In this document: one piece after another, positions 24,264-33,111 of the stretch
Layout of the letters: the number at the start of each line of letters is the position of its first letter
Position numbering within the stretch: the first letter of the stretch is position 1
Origin: Fodinibius sp. Rm-B-1B1-1
GTDB lineage: Bacteria > Bacteroidota > Rhodothermia > Balneolales > Balneolaceae
Direction: 5' to 3'
Assembly (NCBI RefSeq): GCF_038594945.1
Contig: NZ_JBCFYD010000001.1
Location: 1,578,801 to 1,642,800 of the forward strand
Length of the DNA: 64,000 nt
Made by a program: the position numbers and the translations under genes
Notes under the pieces: generated by a model
The model's database searches: none
What the model saw: the letters and a program-made list of their open reading frames with translations, nothing else
What the model was told of the DNA's origin: nothing

Positions 24264-26444
24264 TTATTCAACTGCCTGTAAGAAATCACTTGCAGGACTG
24301 GTGCCCTCTTCTTTAGTAAAACAAAACTCAAATTTTTGATAATCTGTATCAGGGCTTGGCCACAGAAGTGTTCCGTTTAACTGCACCACCAGTGTTTGTA
24401 TGAGGATGTTATGCAGCGATTGATTTTGCTTCATTTCTTTAGGACACTGAATAAGATGATTACCTTCAACGACTAAATGCACGTTTTGTCCATACTGTTT
24501 AAGTTGAATGTTGACTTCCGACATTTGGTCTTTATTGGTATGTGCAAAGATAAGGGAAAGTAACTCGTTAAGAAGTAATCCCGTTGGAATAGACTGATTT
24601 ATATTTAGGTAAATACTTTTGGAAGAGGTGTTGAGCTGTACCTTGTTTTCAGTTTTTGAGTCTTCTATTACACTTTGATTGAGAAGTTCATCAATAAAGG
24701 TGTTAAATGGAATATTGGTCAAATTACCATTTTGGTAAAGTACCTCATGTATAGAAGCAATGGTCATTATTCGATTCTTGATATTCTGTAGCTCCATTTG
24801 CAGCTCAGCATTTTGGGCATCAAAAAGCTGTAGTTCAACCAGACTGTTGATGAGGGCAAGGTTATTTTTAACCCGGTGATGTAGCTCAGAAAGCAAGGCT
24901 TCTTTTTCACTTAGAGCAGCTTCAAGTTTTTCACGATAATTATGTTGTGTAGAAACATCAACATACATCCCGTAAATAGCGATAATTTCACCTTGTAGCT
25001 CAACGGGCACACTACCAATCAAAACAGGAATTTCTTCCCCGTCTTTATTCATTCTGATTGTTTCAGTTTGAAGGCTTTCGCCATTTCGTGTGGCAAGTGA
25101 AATAGCTTTAGCTTCTTTTTTCTTATTCTCTGGTGCTAATAGTTCATTAATATCATTTCCTTCTACTTCATTGCGGGCATATCCGAAAATATCATTAAAA
25201 CTACTGTTGACATTTTGAATGCTATTGTCTCTATCAACAATCGCAATACCAACGGGTGAGTTGTCGAAAAGCTGTTGCATCATTATCTGATGACGTTGCT
25301 TTTCCTGCTCAATTTTTTTCTGTTTGGTAATGTCAATGCCTGTGGCCACAATATATACTTTGCCATCTTCTACAAACCGTTTGGCAGATATAGCATACTC
25401 TTTAATGTGCCCATTTTTAGCGTGCAATTTCGTTTCAATAGAAACTTCACCTTCTTCAATACATCGCTGGATGGTTTCTTGAACGCGATCTTTGTACTCA
25501 TCAATAACAAAATCGGTGGCTTTTTTCTTTGTGAGTTCCTCAGCGCTGTATCCGAGTGTTGTTACCATATTCTCATTCCAACGTACAAAATTACCTTTGC
25601 GGTCGAGTACAATAAATACGCCGGGAATACTATTTAATGCCGATTCTGTGAATTTTCTTGTATTGGAGAGATCTTGCTCAATTTCTTTTCGGCGACTTAT
25701 ATCATAAAAGGTTACAATGGCGCGAAGCTTGCCATTAGGGTTGCGATAGGTTCGTGAAGAAACCTCAGTGGGAATGATATTTCCATTTTTATCAAAGAAA
25801 TCCAGTTCCATAGCGTAGGTGCCGGACTTATCGCGTTGTTTAAGGGCTTCCCTGTATTTGGGATCTTCTACGTTGGTTACTGCTCCCATCGATATTTCCT
25901 TTAACTGATTTCGAGACCATCCCAAGATAGTACTTGCCGTCTGGTTGGCATCAATAATATTACCATTGAAATCTGTGATGAAAATACCATCAGGACTTTG
26001 TTCGAATTTTACCTGGAAACGATCTTCGTTCTCTTGCTTCTCGTACTTTGCTTTCATTGAGGGGGTTACATCCTCATGGATCATCACAAATTGCGTATGG
26101 TCGGTGTTGCAAGGACGGGTGGTAAGCTTAAACCAAAATGAATTGGTTTCGGTTTCTATGGGATAAGTAATGGAGAAAGAGGAACTTTCTCTATCTATTA
26201 CCTTTTTGACCCCAAGTAATATTTTCAGGGCATAATCGTCACCCATTTCAATAGCATGCTGGAGAACATTAAAATAGTTGTCTCCAATGTTAGCACGTTT
26301 CAATAATGTATTTTCGCTATTGAACGATTGCCAGCTTTTATTCGACTTAAGAATAGTTCCCTCTGTATCTAAAATAGCAACATGAGCAAGTAAGCTATCG
26401 AGGAGAGGTGAGTCTGCGTTTGTCTTTTTATTTGAGTCAGTCAT
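24264..26444 (-). CDS. Multi-PAS HisKA_2-type sensor kinase with degenerate ATP-binding domain
   Basis: A soluble 726-residue protein with about four PAS/PAC units (~15-130, 140-258, 262-380, 388-505) and a HisKA_2 region holding the phosphoacceptor motif ELHHRVKNN (His523). The ATPase part is unusual. The N-box reads LLLNELLSLIFAHTNK, with Leu631 where the metal-binding Asn is expected. The first G-box reads VVEGNHL, with Glu660 in place of Asp and no Gly-x-Gly. The later QSLHNILIQTLVVQLNGTL still resembles the GLxLV helix. ATP binding may be weak or lost. The neighbouring receiver-like protein (26550-26939) is also degenerate. No membrane segment: a cytoplasmic signal or redox/ligand sensor is expected. 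Confidence 0.85.
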   Translation of the reverse strand: MTDSNKKTNADSPLLDSLLAHVAILDTEGTILKSNKSWQSFNSENTLLKRANIGDNYFNVLQHAIEMGDDYALKILLGVKKVIDRESSSFSITYPIETETNSFWFKLTTRPCNTDHTQFVMIHEDVTPSMKAKYEKQENEDRFQVKFEQSPDGIFITDFNGNIIDANQTASTILGWSRNQLKEISMGAVTNVEDPKYREALKQRDKSGTYAMELDFFDKNGNIIPTEVSSRTYRNPNGKLRAIVTFYDISRRKEIEQDLSNTRKFTESALNSIPGVFIVLDRKGNFVRWNENMVTTLGYSAEELTKKKATDFVIDEYKDRVQETIQRCIEEGEVSIETKLHAKNGHIKEYAISAKRFVEDGKVYIVATGIDITKQKKIEQEKQRHQIMMQQLFDNSPVGIAIVDRDNSIQNVNSSFNDIFGYARNEVEGNDINELLAPENKKKEAKAISLATRNGESLQTETIRMNKDGEEIPVLIGSVPVELQGEIIAIYGMYVDVSTQHNYREKLEAALSEKEALLSELHHRVKNNLALINSLVELQLFDAQNAELQMELQNIKNRIMTIASIHEVLYQNGNLTNIPFNTFIDELLNQSVIEDSKTENKVQLNTSSKSIYLNINQSIPTGLLLNELLSLIFAHTNKDQMSEVNIQLKQYGQNVHLVVEGNHLIQCPKEMKQNQSLHNILIQTLVVQLNGTLLWPSPDTDYQKFEFCFTKEEGTSPASDFLQAVE

Positions 26445-26549
26445 ACTTTTCTGATTGATGATAATCTGGGATTATAATCATCAATTGGTTGGGTTTTTAA
26501 AACACGTGAAAAACCTAATTTTTTTATCCCGTCAAAAGCGTATGGGCGA

Positions 26550-26939
26550 TTAGGTGAAATCTGCTATTACAATTTCTTGATTTTCGGATACTTTGTTGAC
26601 GGCTTTAAAGAGATCTTCTTCAGACATCTCCTGTTGGATATATCCCGTGGCCCCAGCTGCAAGTATAGGGGTAATAAGTTCTTTATTGCGATAGGAATAG
26701 ATAATAAGCAGTGGAGTTTGGGGATACTGTTTTGAAATCTCTTCTATCAAAGGGATTGGAGAAGTGTTAAAATCTTCTAAATTCGCTATCAGAATGTCAT
26801 ATTCATAGGGTTCTGTAGATAGTTGGGGATACGGAGAGAACTCCACGTTCGACCTGACAATCCAATCGTCAATCGACTGTAACATTGTTTTAACGGTAGC
26901 CGTGATTGTGGAGCTTTTCCCCAGTAGTAATATTTCCAT
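26550..26939 (-). CDS. Stand-alone receiver-like protein lacking the phosphoacceptor Asp
   Basis: A 129-residue receiver-fold protein. The beta1 MEILLLGKSST, the alpha/beta pattern and the end AAGATGYIQQEMSEEDLFKAV match response-regulator receiver domains. The key residues do not: beta3 reads YDILIANLEDF, with Asn53 in place of the phospho-Asp; the acidic pair after beta1 is missing (Gly-Lys); and the conserved Lys of GYxxK is Gln (GYIQQ). So ordinary Asp phosphorylation is not expected. It lies 105 bp before the degenerate kinase and 193 bp after an intact LuxR-type regulator gene, all on the minus strand. It may act as a phosphorylation-independent adaptor. Confidence 0.78.
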   Translation of the reverse strand: MEILLLGKSSTITATVKTMLQSIDDWIVRSNVEFSPYPQLSTEPYEYDILIANLEDFNTSPIPLIEEISKQYPQTPLLIIYSYRNKELITPILAAGATGYIQQEMSEEDLFKAVNKVSENQEIVIADFT

Positions 26940-27132
26940 GCCGTTATTTTAAGATGATATGCCCTAATGTATCTTATTTAGTGGGTGATTGATATCGCAA
27001 AAAAAGCCTAAATATGATATAGGTGAAAAAGCCTATAAGCAGATTTATTGAATGGGGATACAATTACTACAAGGAAAAGTAAAGCGTGCAATTACTATTA
27101 TGTTGAGAAGGGAGGAAGATAATATCTTCAGG

Positions 27133-27786
27133 TTAGTTGATGTCGACCAGGTTATGTTTAATGGCATAGGTAACCAGTCCAGCTGTATTTTTTGCTCCCG
27201 TTTTTTGCAATAGATTTCGCCGATGGGCATCTACTGTTCGAGTACTGATATATAGTTGGTCTGCAATCTCTTGATTGGTATTTTCCTTTACAATCAGTTC
27301 GAGTATTTCCTTCTCGCGGCCTGTGAGATTACCGGGATCTGAATTTTGTTCTGTGGTAGTTCCTTTCACCAAATCCATCATAACGCTATGGGTAGCATCA
27401 TCACTAAAATAATGTTTGCCATCTAAAATGGTAGTAATAGCATCAACCAGTTCAAGTTTGTTAGAACTTTTTAGGATATAACCCGAAGCTCCGGCTTTTA
27501 TCATTTGCCGGATATGCTGGTCTTCGTCCATCATAGTTAGGGCTAAAATCTTGATCTCGTCAAAATCTTCGATAATCTTTTTTGTAGCCTCTATACCATC
27601 CATTTCCGGCATGTTAATATCCATGATAACAAGATCAATATCATGATTCTTGCATGTTTCGATAGCTTCTTTGCCATTTTCGGCTTCAGCCGTGATCTCA
27701 ATGCCTATTTCATCTTCCAGTAGCATTTGAATTCCATCCCGAACAATATCGTGATCGTCAACCAATAAAATTTTAACATTAGCCAT
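27133..27786 (-). CDS. NarL/LuxR-family response regulator
   Basis: A 217-residue response regulator. The receiver domain (1-120) has Asp10/Asp11, phospho-Asp56 in LVIMDINMP, and the conserved Lys in GASGYILKSS. A linker leads to a LuxR-type helix-turn-helix (LTGREKEILELIVKENTNQEIADQLYISTRTVDAHRRNLLQKTG, ~150-205). All catalytic residues are intact. The gene starts inside the end of the upstream kinase gene (8-bp overlap), so the two form a cognate pair. Targets are unknown. Confidence 0.92.
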   Translation of the reverse strand: MANVKILLVDDHDIVRDGIQMLLEDEIGIEITAEAENGKEAIETCKNHDIDLVIMDINMPEMDGIEATKKIIEDFDEIKILALTMMDEDQHIRQMIKAGASGYILKSSNKLELVDAITTILDGKHYFSDDATHSVMMDLVKGTTTEQNSDPGNLTGREKEILELIVKENTNQEIADQLYISTRTVDAHRRNLLQKTGAKNTAGLVTYAIKHNLVDIN

Positions 27787-30700
27787 TATTGGAACTACCC
27801 GATTTTAGGTTATCAATATTAGGGATAGTAACTGTTATTACCATTCCCATACCGTGTTCGGAGTCGATATCTAAAGAACCCCTTAAATTACTGACACGAG
27901 TTTTAATACTTTGCAAACCAAGGCCTTTATCTTGGTGGTTTTCTTCTATGTTTGTTCCTATCCCATCATCTTGAACAACCAGTGTAAGTGTATCTTTTTT
28001 GAGTTGCAACTCAATGTCGATGGTCGTACAATTTGCGTGGCGGATAGCATTTGAAAGGATTTCCTGAACAATTCGGTAGATATTAATTTCTACCTGTTTT
28101 TTTAGATCCAGTTCCGCACAGTTATGTTCAAATTGAATTGTTACATCACTACTTTTCTGCAAATCTTTAACCTGATTGTCGATGGCGGCAATCAGTCCAT
28201 AGTCAGCAATGACCTTGGGCATCAAATTGTGAGCAATACTTCGTGTTTCGGATAAGGCATTTTTTAACAGAGAAACACCTGTTTCAAGTTGGTTGCGCCG
28301 TTTTTCAGGCAGGGGGTCAGCGTTGTTTTGAACAGACTGAAGGTTCATGTTAGCGGCTACCAAATATTGCCCAAGCCCGTCGTGTAGTTCATGGGCAATG
28401 CGCTTTCGTTCACGGTTTTCTCCCTCAATCACCGATTGAATAATTTTTTCTTGCATTCTCTTTTGCTCGGTTACATCATTAATTAAAACCAGCCGATATT
28501 TTTTATCTTCTTTATATCTAACATCTGCAGCCGAAATCTCAACAATGATTTCAGTTCCATCCTTTTTTATATGAACCCATTCTTCTGAGTACGACTTGGT
28601 ACCTGCATTCTTTTTCACATTTTGTTTTAGGGCCTCAGCATCTTCATGGGGACGAATATCCAGCAGGGTCATGTTCAGAAATTCCTCTTCACTATAACCA
28701 TAATGTTCGATCGCTGCGTGATTTACTTCTATAAGTTGTAATGTTTTGGGATCATAAATCCACATGGGTTCGGGGTTATCTTCGAACAGGTGTCGGTACT
28801 TTTCTTCCGATTCGCGCAGTTGTTTTTCAGCTTTTTTTCGTTCGGTAATATCATCCATTGTACCGATCATGCGAAGTGGGGCTCCCTTCTCATCACGGAT
28901 GATAATAGCACGATCTATCAAATGGGCTATGGTTCCATCAGCTTTAATTAGCCGATACTCTTCTTCCCATTCTTGGGCATCAGATTCTAATGCTTTCTTT
29001 GAGCTTTCACTTACTTTTTCGCGATCATCAGGATGAATATATTTTTCCCAGATCTCATAATTTGTTTTTAAGCTATGTCGTTGATACCCAAAGGTATCCT
29101 CAAAACCCTTGCTCCACCATAACTCGTTCTTTTTAAAATCCAGATCCCAGATAACATCACTGGTTGTTTGGGCAACAAGTTCGAATCGTTGTTTTTCTTT
29201 GGAAAGTTCTTTTTCTGCTTGCTTTAAATCTGTGATCTCATGGACAATCCCTAAAATCTTCTTAGGACGTTCCTCGTTATCTTTGATTAATTCATTGCGG
29301 CTGTGATAGAAGCCCTCCTCTCCATTGGGTTTAATAAGGCGGAACATATCATGAATAATCTCTTCGTCAATTACTCTGCGAACAAAGTGGTCAAAATTGG
29401 GCTGATCTTCTGGAGGCACCATATTTAAAAAGGTGTCGATATCTGGCTTGTATTCTGCTGAAAGGCCATAGATGTGTTTTAAGTTTTCTGACCAAAAAAG
29501 CTCCTTACTCTGAAGCTCATATTCCCAATATCCGATACCCGCCACTTTTTGGGTACGTTCCAGCTTTTTATTTTGAAGGAGTAATTGATTTTCCAGCGTT
29601 TTACGTTGGGTGACATCCTCAACCGTAGATATCATCAAGTTTTGGTCATAGAGGGGAATATTTTTGACGTTTACAATTCGTTGTTCTTTCTCCTGGGTTT
29701 GGATTTTTAACCCATCCCATTGCATGCGATCAGGATTATGACTGTTTATATCTTGTTGGATCTGAGTACGAACCTTTTCGCGATATTCTTGGTCTGGAAA
29801 TGCGTTATGATAAAATGCCTGTTCATCTTTTAAGGTCTCTTCCGGCCAACCGTGGATATCACTGTACGGTTCGTTCATTAGGGTGACTTCTCCTGTGTCA
29901 ATATTTGTTACAATAACCCCAATAGGTAAATTGTTGAAAGTCGTTTTAATGAACTCATTGTGTTGTTCCAGTTGTCTCTGATATTTTTTCTGTTCATTAA
30001 TATTACGAATAACACTAACGACCTTTTCGATGTTATCATCCTCATCTCGAACCAGCGACACGGTATGATCAGTATAAAAGATGCTGCCATCCTTCCGTTG
30101 CATAGTAAATTCGGTCTCAAAAATTCCTTCTCGCAGTAATTTTTTCTTGCTGCGCTCATCAAAGAGCATAAATTTGGCAGCACTTTCGTATAGTTTGCGT
30201 GTAGAACTACCGATGAGTTCATCGCGAGAATACCCAAACATCTCCTCGGTACCTTTGTTGCACTCAACGATAGTACGGGTTTCCATATCAAGTACAATGA
30301 TGCTTGATTGTAAGCTTTCAAATGTTTTTTTAAGGAGTTCCCTGGATTTGCGAACCTTGGCCTGAGAGGCTTTAATTTCACTCATGTCGATACCAATGCC
30401 TACAGAGGTATTATCGGTGAGTTTAATGTTAGTCCATGATGTGGGTATGGGTTCACCTGATTTCGTTCGTAGGGGAAACTCTTTCCAGCCAAGGCCAGGA
30501 TTATTCATAAATTCTACAGTCTCTTCCCGTATTTCTAAATCCGGGTAACACGCCTCCATTAGGTCAACCTCTTCGTTTTCAATCTCTTCGTTTGTCCAAC
30601 CGGTTACTTTTTCAAACTCTCTGTTGACTTCAAACTTTTCCAGATCGGGATCATAAATTGTAATGAGAATAGGGATACGCTCGAACAGAATTTCAGTTAG

Positions 30701-30979
30701 CTCTTTTTCTGATTTCAGGTTTTGAACTGATGAACGCAGCTGTTTTTCTTTCTCTTTAATTTGATCCACATTTCGCTTGATAAGATAGTATAATCCCAGC
30801 GAAGTGATTAGTACATAAAACCAGCCTTTATATGTTTGCAGGGTAGAAAGGGTACTCGTGTCGGAAACAAATGACCCAAGAAGCCGGTCAGTAAAGGCAA
30901 TCCATAAGATTGCAATAATAAGATAAATGGCGGTTATCTTAAGCGGAGACAGCGATATATATTGATCATCATTTGACAT
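27779..30979 (-). CDS. Multi-PAS membrane sensor kinase, NarL-partner type (HisKA_3)
   Basis: A 1066-residue kinase with two N-terminal membrane helices (~12-32 and 46-64) with no sizeable loop between them, a long run of about six PAS/PAC modules (~90-830), and a HisKA_3 domain with RIAHELHDGLGQ (His866). The HATPase domain is intact: EILSNAIRHAN (N-box), VVQDDGIGTN (D-box) and GLGLQSIKTRV. HELHDG-type kinases work with LuxR/NarL-type regulators, and the overlapping downstream gene is exactly that. The many PAS modules point to intracellular ligand, redox or oxygen sensing, but no heme or flavin site can be assigned from sequence. Confidence 0.92.
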   Translation of the reverse strand: MSNDDQYISLSPLKITAIYLIIAILWIAFTDRLLGSFVSDTSTLSTLQTYKGWFYVLITSLGLYYLIKRNVDQIKEKEKQLRSSVQNLKSEKELTEILFERIPILITIYDPDLEKFEVNREFEKVTGWTNEEIENEEVDLMEACYPDLEIREETVEFMNNPGLGWKEFPLRTKSGEPIPTSWTNIKLTDNTSVGIGIDMSEIKASQAKVRKSRELLKKTFESLQSSIIVLDMETRTIVECNKGTEEMFGYSRDELIGSSTRKLYESAAKFMLFDERSKKKLLREGIFETEFTMQRKDGSIFYTDHTVSLVRDEDDNIEKVVSVIRNINEQKKYQRQLEQHNEFIKTTFNNLPIGVIVTNIDTGEVTLMNEPYSDIHGWPEETLKDEQAFYHNAFPDQEYREKVRTQIQQDINSHNPDRMQWDGLKIQTQEKEQRIVNVKNIPLYDQNLMISTVEDVTQRKTLENQLLLQNKKLERTQKVAGIGYWEYELQSKELFWSENLKHIYGLSAEYKPDIDTFLNMVPPEDQPNFDHFVRRVIDEEIIHDMFRLIKPNGEEGFYHSRNELIKDNEERPKKILGIVHEITDLKQAEKELSKEKQRFELVAQTTSDVIWDLDFKKNELWWSKGFEDTFGYQRHSLKTNYEIWEKYIHPDDREKVSESSKKALESDAQEWEEEYRLIKADGTIAHLIDRAIIIRDEKGAPLRMIGTMDDITERKKAEKQLRESEEKYRHLFEDNPEPMWIYDPKTLQLIEVNHAAIEHYGYSEEEFLNMTLLDIRPHEDAEALKQNVKKNAGTKSYSEEWVHIKKDGTEIIVEISAADVRYKEDKKYRLVLINDVTEQKRMQEKIIQSVIEGENRERKRIAHELHDGLGQYLVAANMNLQSVQNNADPLPEKRRNQLETGVSLLKNALSETRSIAHNLMPKVIADYGLIAAIDNQVKDLQKSSDVTIQFEHNCAELDLKKQVEINIYRIVQEILSNAIRHANCTTIDIELQLKKDTLTLVVQDDGIGTNIEENHQDKGLGLQSIKTRVSNLRGSLDIDSEHGMGMVITVTIPNIDNLKSGSSNNG

Positions 30980-31132
30980 AAATCCCTGCAGGTTAACGTC
31001 GATTAGACTTTTATGTCAAATGATAGTGTAAGAGTTTTTTTTGTAAGAGGTAAATTAATTTAGATGGGAAGTCCTGTAGATAGTACAGAGATGGGCTGGC
31101 ATGCTTAAATTAATGACTGCAACTTGGGCAGG

Positions 31133-31960
31133 TTATTTATTAATTACGGGAGAAAATTCTCGAAGCGGCATATTCCCAGGACTACTTTTGGTTTTAGAAT
31201 CTCGTTCTGCAGTAAGTTCATATACAATACGGTCACTTCGGTAATATCGTCGTTGATAGTAAATAGGTTTTTCGCCAACAGTCAGTGAAAGGCGATCAAT
31301 TATAAGTAAGGCAGCTCTTTTTTTAACACCAAGGTGTTCGGCTATATCAGTAGCAGCATTTCCCGCTTCAATTCGAAAGAAACCTTTTTTAACAGGAATG
31401 TCGAAGTCTTCTTCAAGAATACCATAAATTGTTTTTTCTTGTAGATTATATCCTTCCAGAAGTTGTCCGTAAAACATAGGCAGCCAGGTAATGTCAAAAG
31501 CAATAGGTTGATTGTCACCTAACCGCAAGCGATCAAGACGAATGACTGTACTGTCTGGGTCTACATTGAGCATGCTCGCTACTTTTTCTGTAACAGAAAC
31601 GGGCTTAAACTGAATAACCTTTGATGAGGATTCCAGTCCAGCCCGTTTCATATCTTCTTCAAAGTCAGTGAGTTGCATTAATGATTGCCTTGTACGGTCA
31701 TCACTCACGAACGATCCCAATCCCTGAGAACGGTAAATAAGTCCGTCATTTTCAAGTGTTTGCAACGCTTTACGTACGGTTACACGGCTTACATCAAACT
31801 TTTCACAGAGCTGATTTTCAGAAGGTAGTTTTTCGTCGGCTTTGTAAACACCATTCTCAAGTTGTTTGCGAAGCCAGTTGCTTATTTGTACGTGCCGTGG
31901 CGACCCTTCTTTTAATTTCATCAGCTTGTTGGTAACGGTTCTTGCTATTTGCTTGTTCAA
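31133..31960 (-). CDS. GntR/HutC-family regulator with UTRA ligand domain
   Basis: A 275-residue GntR-family repressor: winged helix at ~22-90 (ADEKLPSENQLCEKFDVSRVTVRKALQTLENDGLIYRSQGLGSFV) and a UTRA ligand-binding domain at ~105-250 (VIRLDRLRLGDNQPIAFDITWLP, KPIYYQRRYYRSDRIVYEL). The start used is TTG 31960 with AGAG a few bases upstream; ATG 31921 (residue 14) is an alternative. UTRA domains bind small effectors, often phosphorylated sugars or amino-acid derivatives. It is divergent from a sulfur-compound operon. The 110-bp space between them carries one perfect 18-bp palindrome at 32000-32017, so it very likely controls both itself and that operon. The effector is unknown. Confidence 0.9.
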   Translation of the reverse strand: MNKQIARTVTNKLMKLKEGSPRHVQISNWLRKQLENGVYKADEKLPSENQLCEKFDVSRVTVRKALQTLENDGLIYRSQGLGSFVSDDRTRQSLMQLTDFEEDMKRAGLESSSKVIQFKPVSVTEKVASMLNVDPDSTVIRLDRLRLGDNQPIAFDITWLPMFYGQLLEGYNLQEKTIYGILEEDFDIPVKKGFFRIEAGNAATDIAEHLGVKKRAALLIIDRLSLTVGEKPIYYQRRYYRSDRIVYELTAERDSKTKSSPGNMPLREFSPVINK

Positions 31961-31999
31961 TATTCTCTATAAGTTAGTTCGAAAGTATCTATTTATCAA

Positions 32000-32017
32000 T
32001 ACTTGTAATTACAAGTA
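32000..32017. promoter_or_regulatory. Perfect 18-bp palindrome TACTTGTAATTACAAGTA, GntR operator candidate
   Basis: A perfect self-complementary 18-mer (arms TACTTGTAA/TTACAAGTA) in the divergent space between the GntR gene and the YeeE gene, 40 bp from the former and 53 bp from the latter. HutC-type regulators bind palindromes of about this size. It contains the TTGTAA that would serve as -35 element of the sulfur operon, so binding should block transcription. Confidence 0.72.
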
Positions 32018-32033
32018 AGAACAATTAATTTCA
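32003..32033 (+). promoter_or_regulatory. Candidate promoter of the sulfur operon
   Basis: TTGTAA (32003-32008), 17 bases, then TAATTTCA (32026-32033), which partly matches the Bacteroidota -7 element TAnnTTTG. The -35-like half lies inside the palindrome at 32000-32017, as expected for repression. Distance to the first ATG is 36 bp. Confidence 0.45.
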
Positions 32034-32069
32034 TATTGAAATTTACATAGGTAACAAAAGCGAATTATT

Positions 32070-32630
32070 ATGATTGATTTATTATCCCAACCGTGGCCAT
32101 GGTATATAGCCGGACCAGTTATCGGTTTAACGGTTCCCATTTTGCTATTTCTGGGAGGAAAAATGTTTGGTATTTCGTCCAATCTTCGACATACCTGTGC
32201 AGCTTGTAATTTTGGGAATGTAGCATTCTTCAATTACGACTGGAAGTCGGCCGGTAAGTGGAATTTAACTTTTTTGGCTGGGACGGTGCTTGGTGGTTTT
32301 CTGGGGGGATATGTTTTTGCCAATCCTGAACCGGTTAACCTGGCATCAGCAACTATTGCAGATTTGCAGGCTATGGGTATCCAGGATTTTAGCGGACTCG
32401 TTCCCAACGATCTATTTACTTGGAAATCACTTGGTTCAACAGCGGGCATAATCGTTCTGGCACTGGGCGGATTCTTGGTTGGTTTTGGTGCTCGCTATGC
32501 AGGGGGATGTACGTCAGGCCATGCTATTTCCGGATTGTCAGATTTACAGTTGGCATCACTATTGGCCGTCATCGGATTTTTCATTGGCGGACTAATTATG
32601 ACCTACTTCATATATCCACTGATTTTATAA
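32070..32630 (+). CDS. YeeE/YedE-family sulfur transport protein, first half
   Basis: A 186-residue inner-membrane protein with about five helices. Family marks are the GARYAGGCTSGHAISGLSDLQLAS loop with Cys147, and an early pair in RHTCAACNFG (Cys43, Cys46). YeeE/YedE (TsuA-type) proteins carry thiosulfate across the membrane by passing it between conserved Cys residues. Full-length members have about 350 residues; here the function is split over this gene and the next (19 bp downstream), each with one GxC loop. It is the first gene of the sulfur operon and divergent from the GntR regulator. Confidence 0.9.
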   Translation: MIDLLSQPWPWYIAGPVIGLTVPILLFLGGKMFGISSNLRHTCAACNFGNVAFFNYDWKSAGKWNLTFLAGTVLGGFLGGYVFANPEPVNLASATIADLQAMGIQDFSGLVPNDLFTWKSLGSTAGIIVLALGGFLVGFGARYAGGCTSGHAISGLSDLQLASLLAVIGFFIGGLIMTYFIYPLIL

Positions 32631-32649
32631 CGAAAAGATTTTAACAACA

Positions 32650-33075
32650 ATGAGATTTACAGAATATCTAAAATATTTATTCATAGGTACCGGCTTTGGC
32701 TTTGTATTAGTTAAATCAGAGGTGGTATCGTGGTTTCGTATTCAAGAGATGTTTCGTTTCGATTCTATTCACATGTACGGGATTATTGGCTTAGCTGTAG
32801 TGGTAGGCATTATATCCGTTCAAATGATAAAACGGTATCATATAAAAGATGTCCAAGGTAATCCCATATCGATTCCTCCCAAGGATTCATCGCAGGTAAC
32901 GCGATATTTGGTGGGGGGAAGTATTTTTGGCTTGGGATGGGCACTGCTTGGTGCATGTCCGGGACCAATGTTTGCATTATTTGGTAGCGGACTTACGGTG
33001 ATGGTTGTGCCTATAGCAGCTGCTGTCCTTGGAACGTATGTCTATGGTATGCTACGACCGAAATTACCTCATTAA
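32650..33075 (+). CDS. YeeE/YedE-family sulfur transport protein, second half
   Basis: A 141-residue membrane protein with four helices and the conserved loop GLGWALLGACPGPMFALFGSG (Cys103). Together with the preceding gene it makes up the two pseudo-symmetric halves of a YeeE/YedE sulfur carrier. The pair should import thiosulfate or a related sulfane-sulfur compound. The persulfide dioxygenase gene follows after 36 bp. Confidence 0.9.
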   Translation: MRFTEYLKYLFIGTGFGFVLVKSEVVSWFRIQEMFRFDSIHMYGIIGLAVVVGIISVQMIKRYHIKDVQGNPISIPPKDSSQVTRYLVGGSIFGLGWALLGACPGPMFALFGSGLTVMVVPIAAAVLGTYVYGMLRPKLPH

Positions 33076-33111
33076 GAACTAACAGAACTTTAAACAAAAA
33101 AAGGTAACGTT

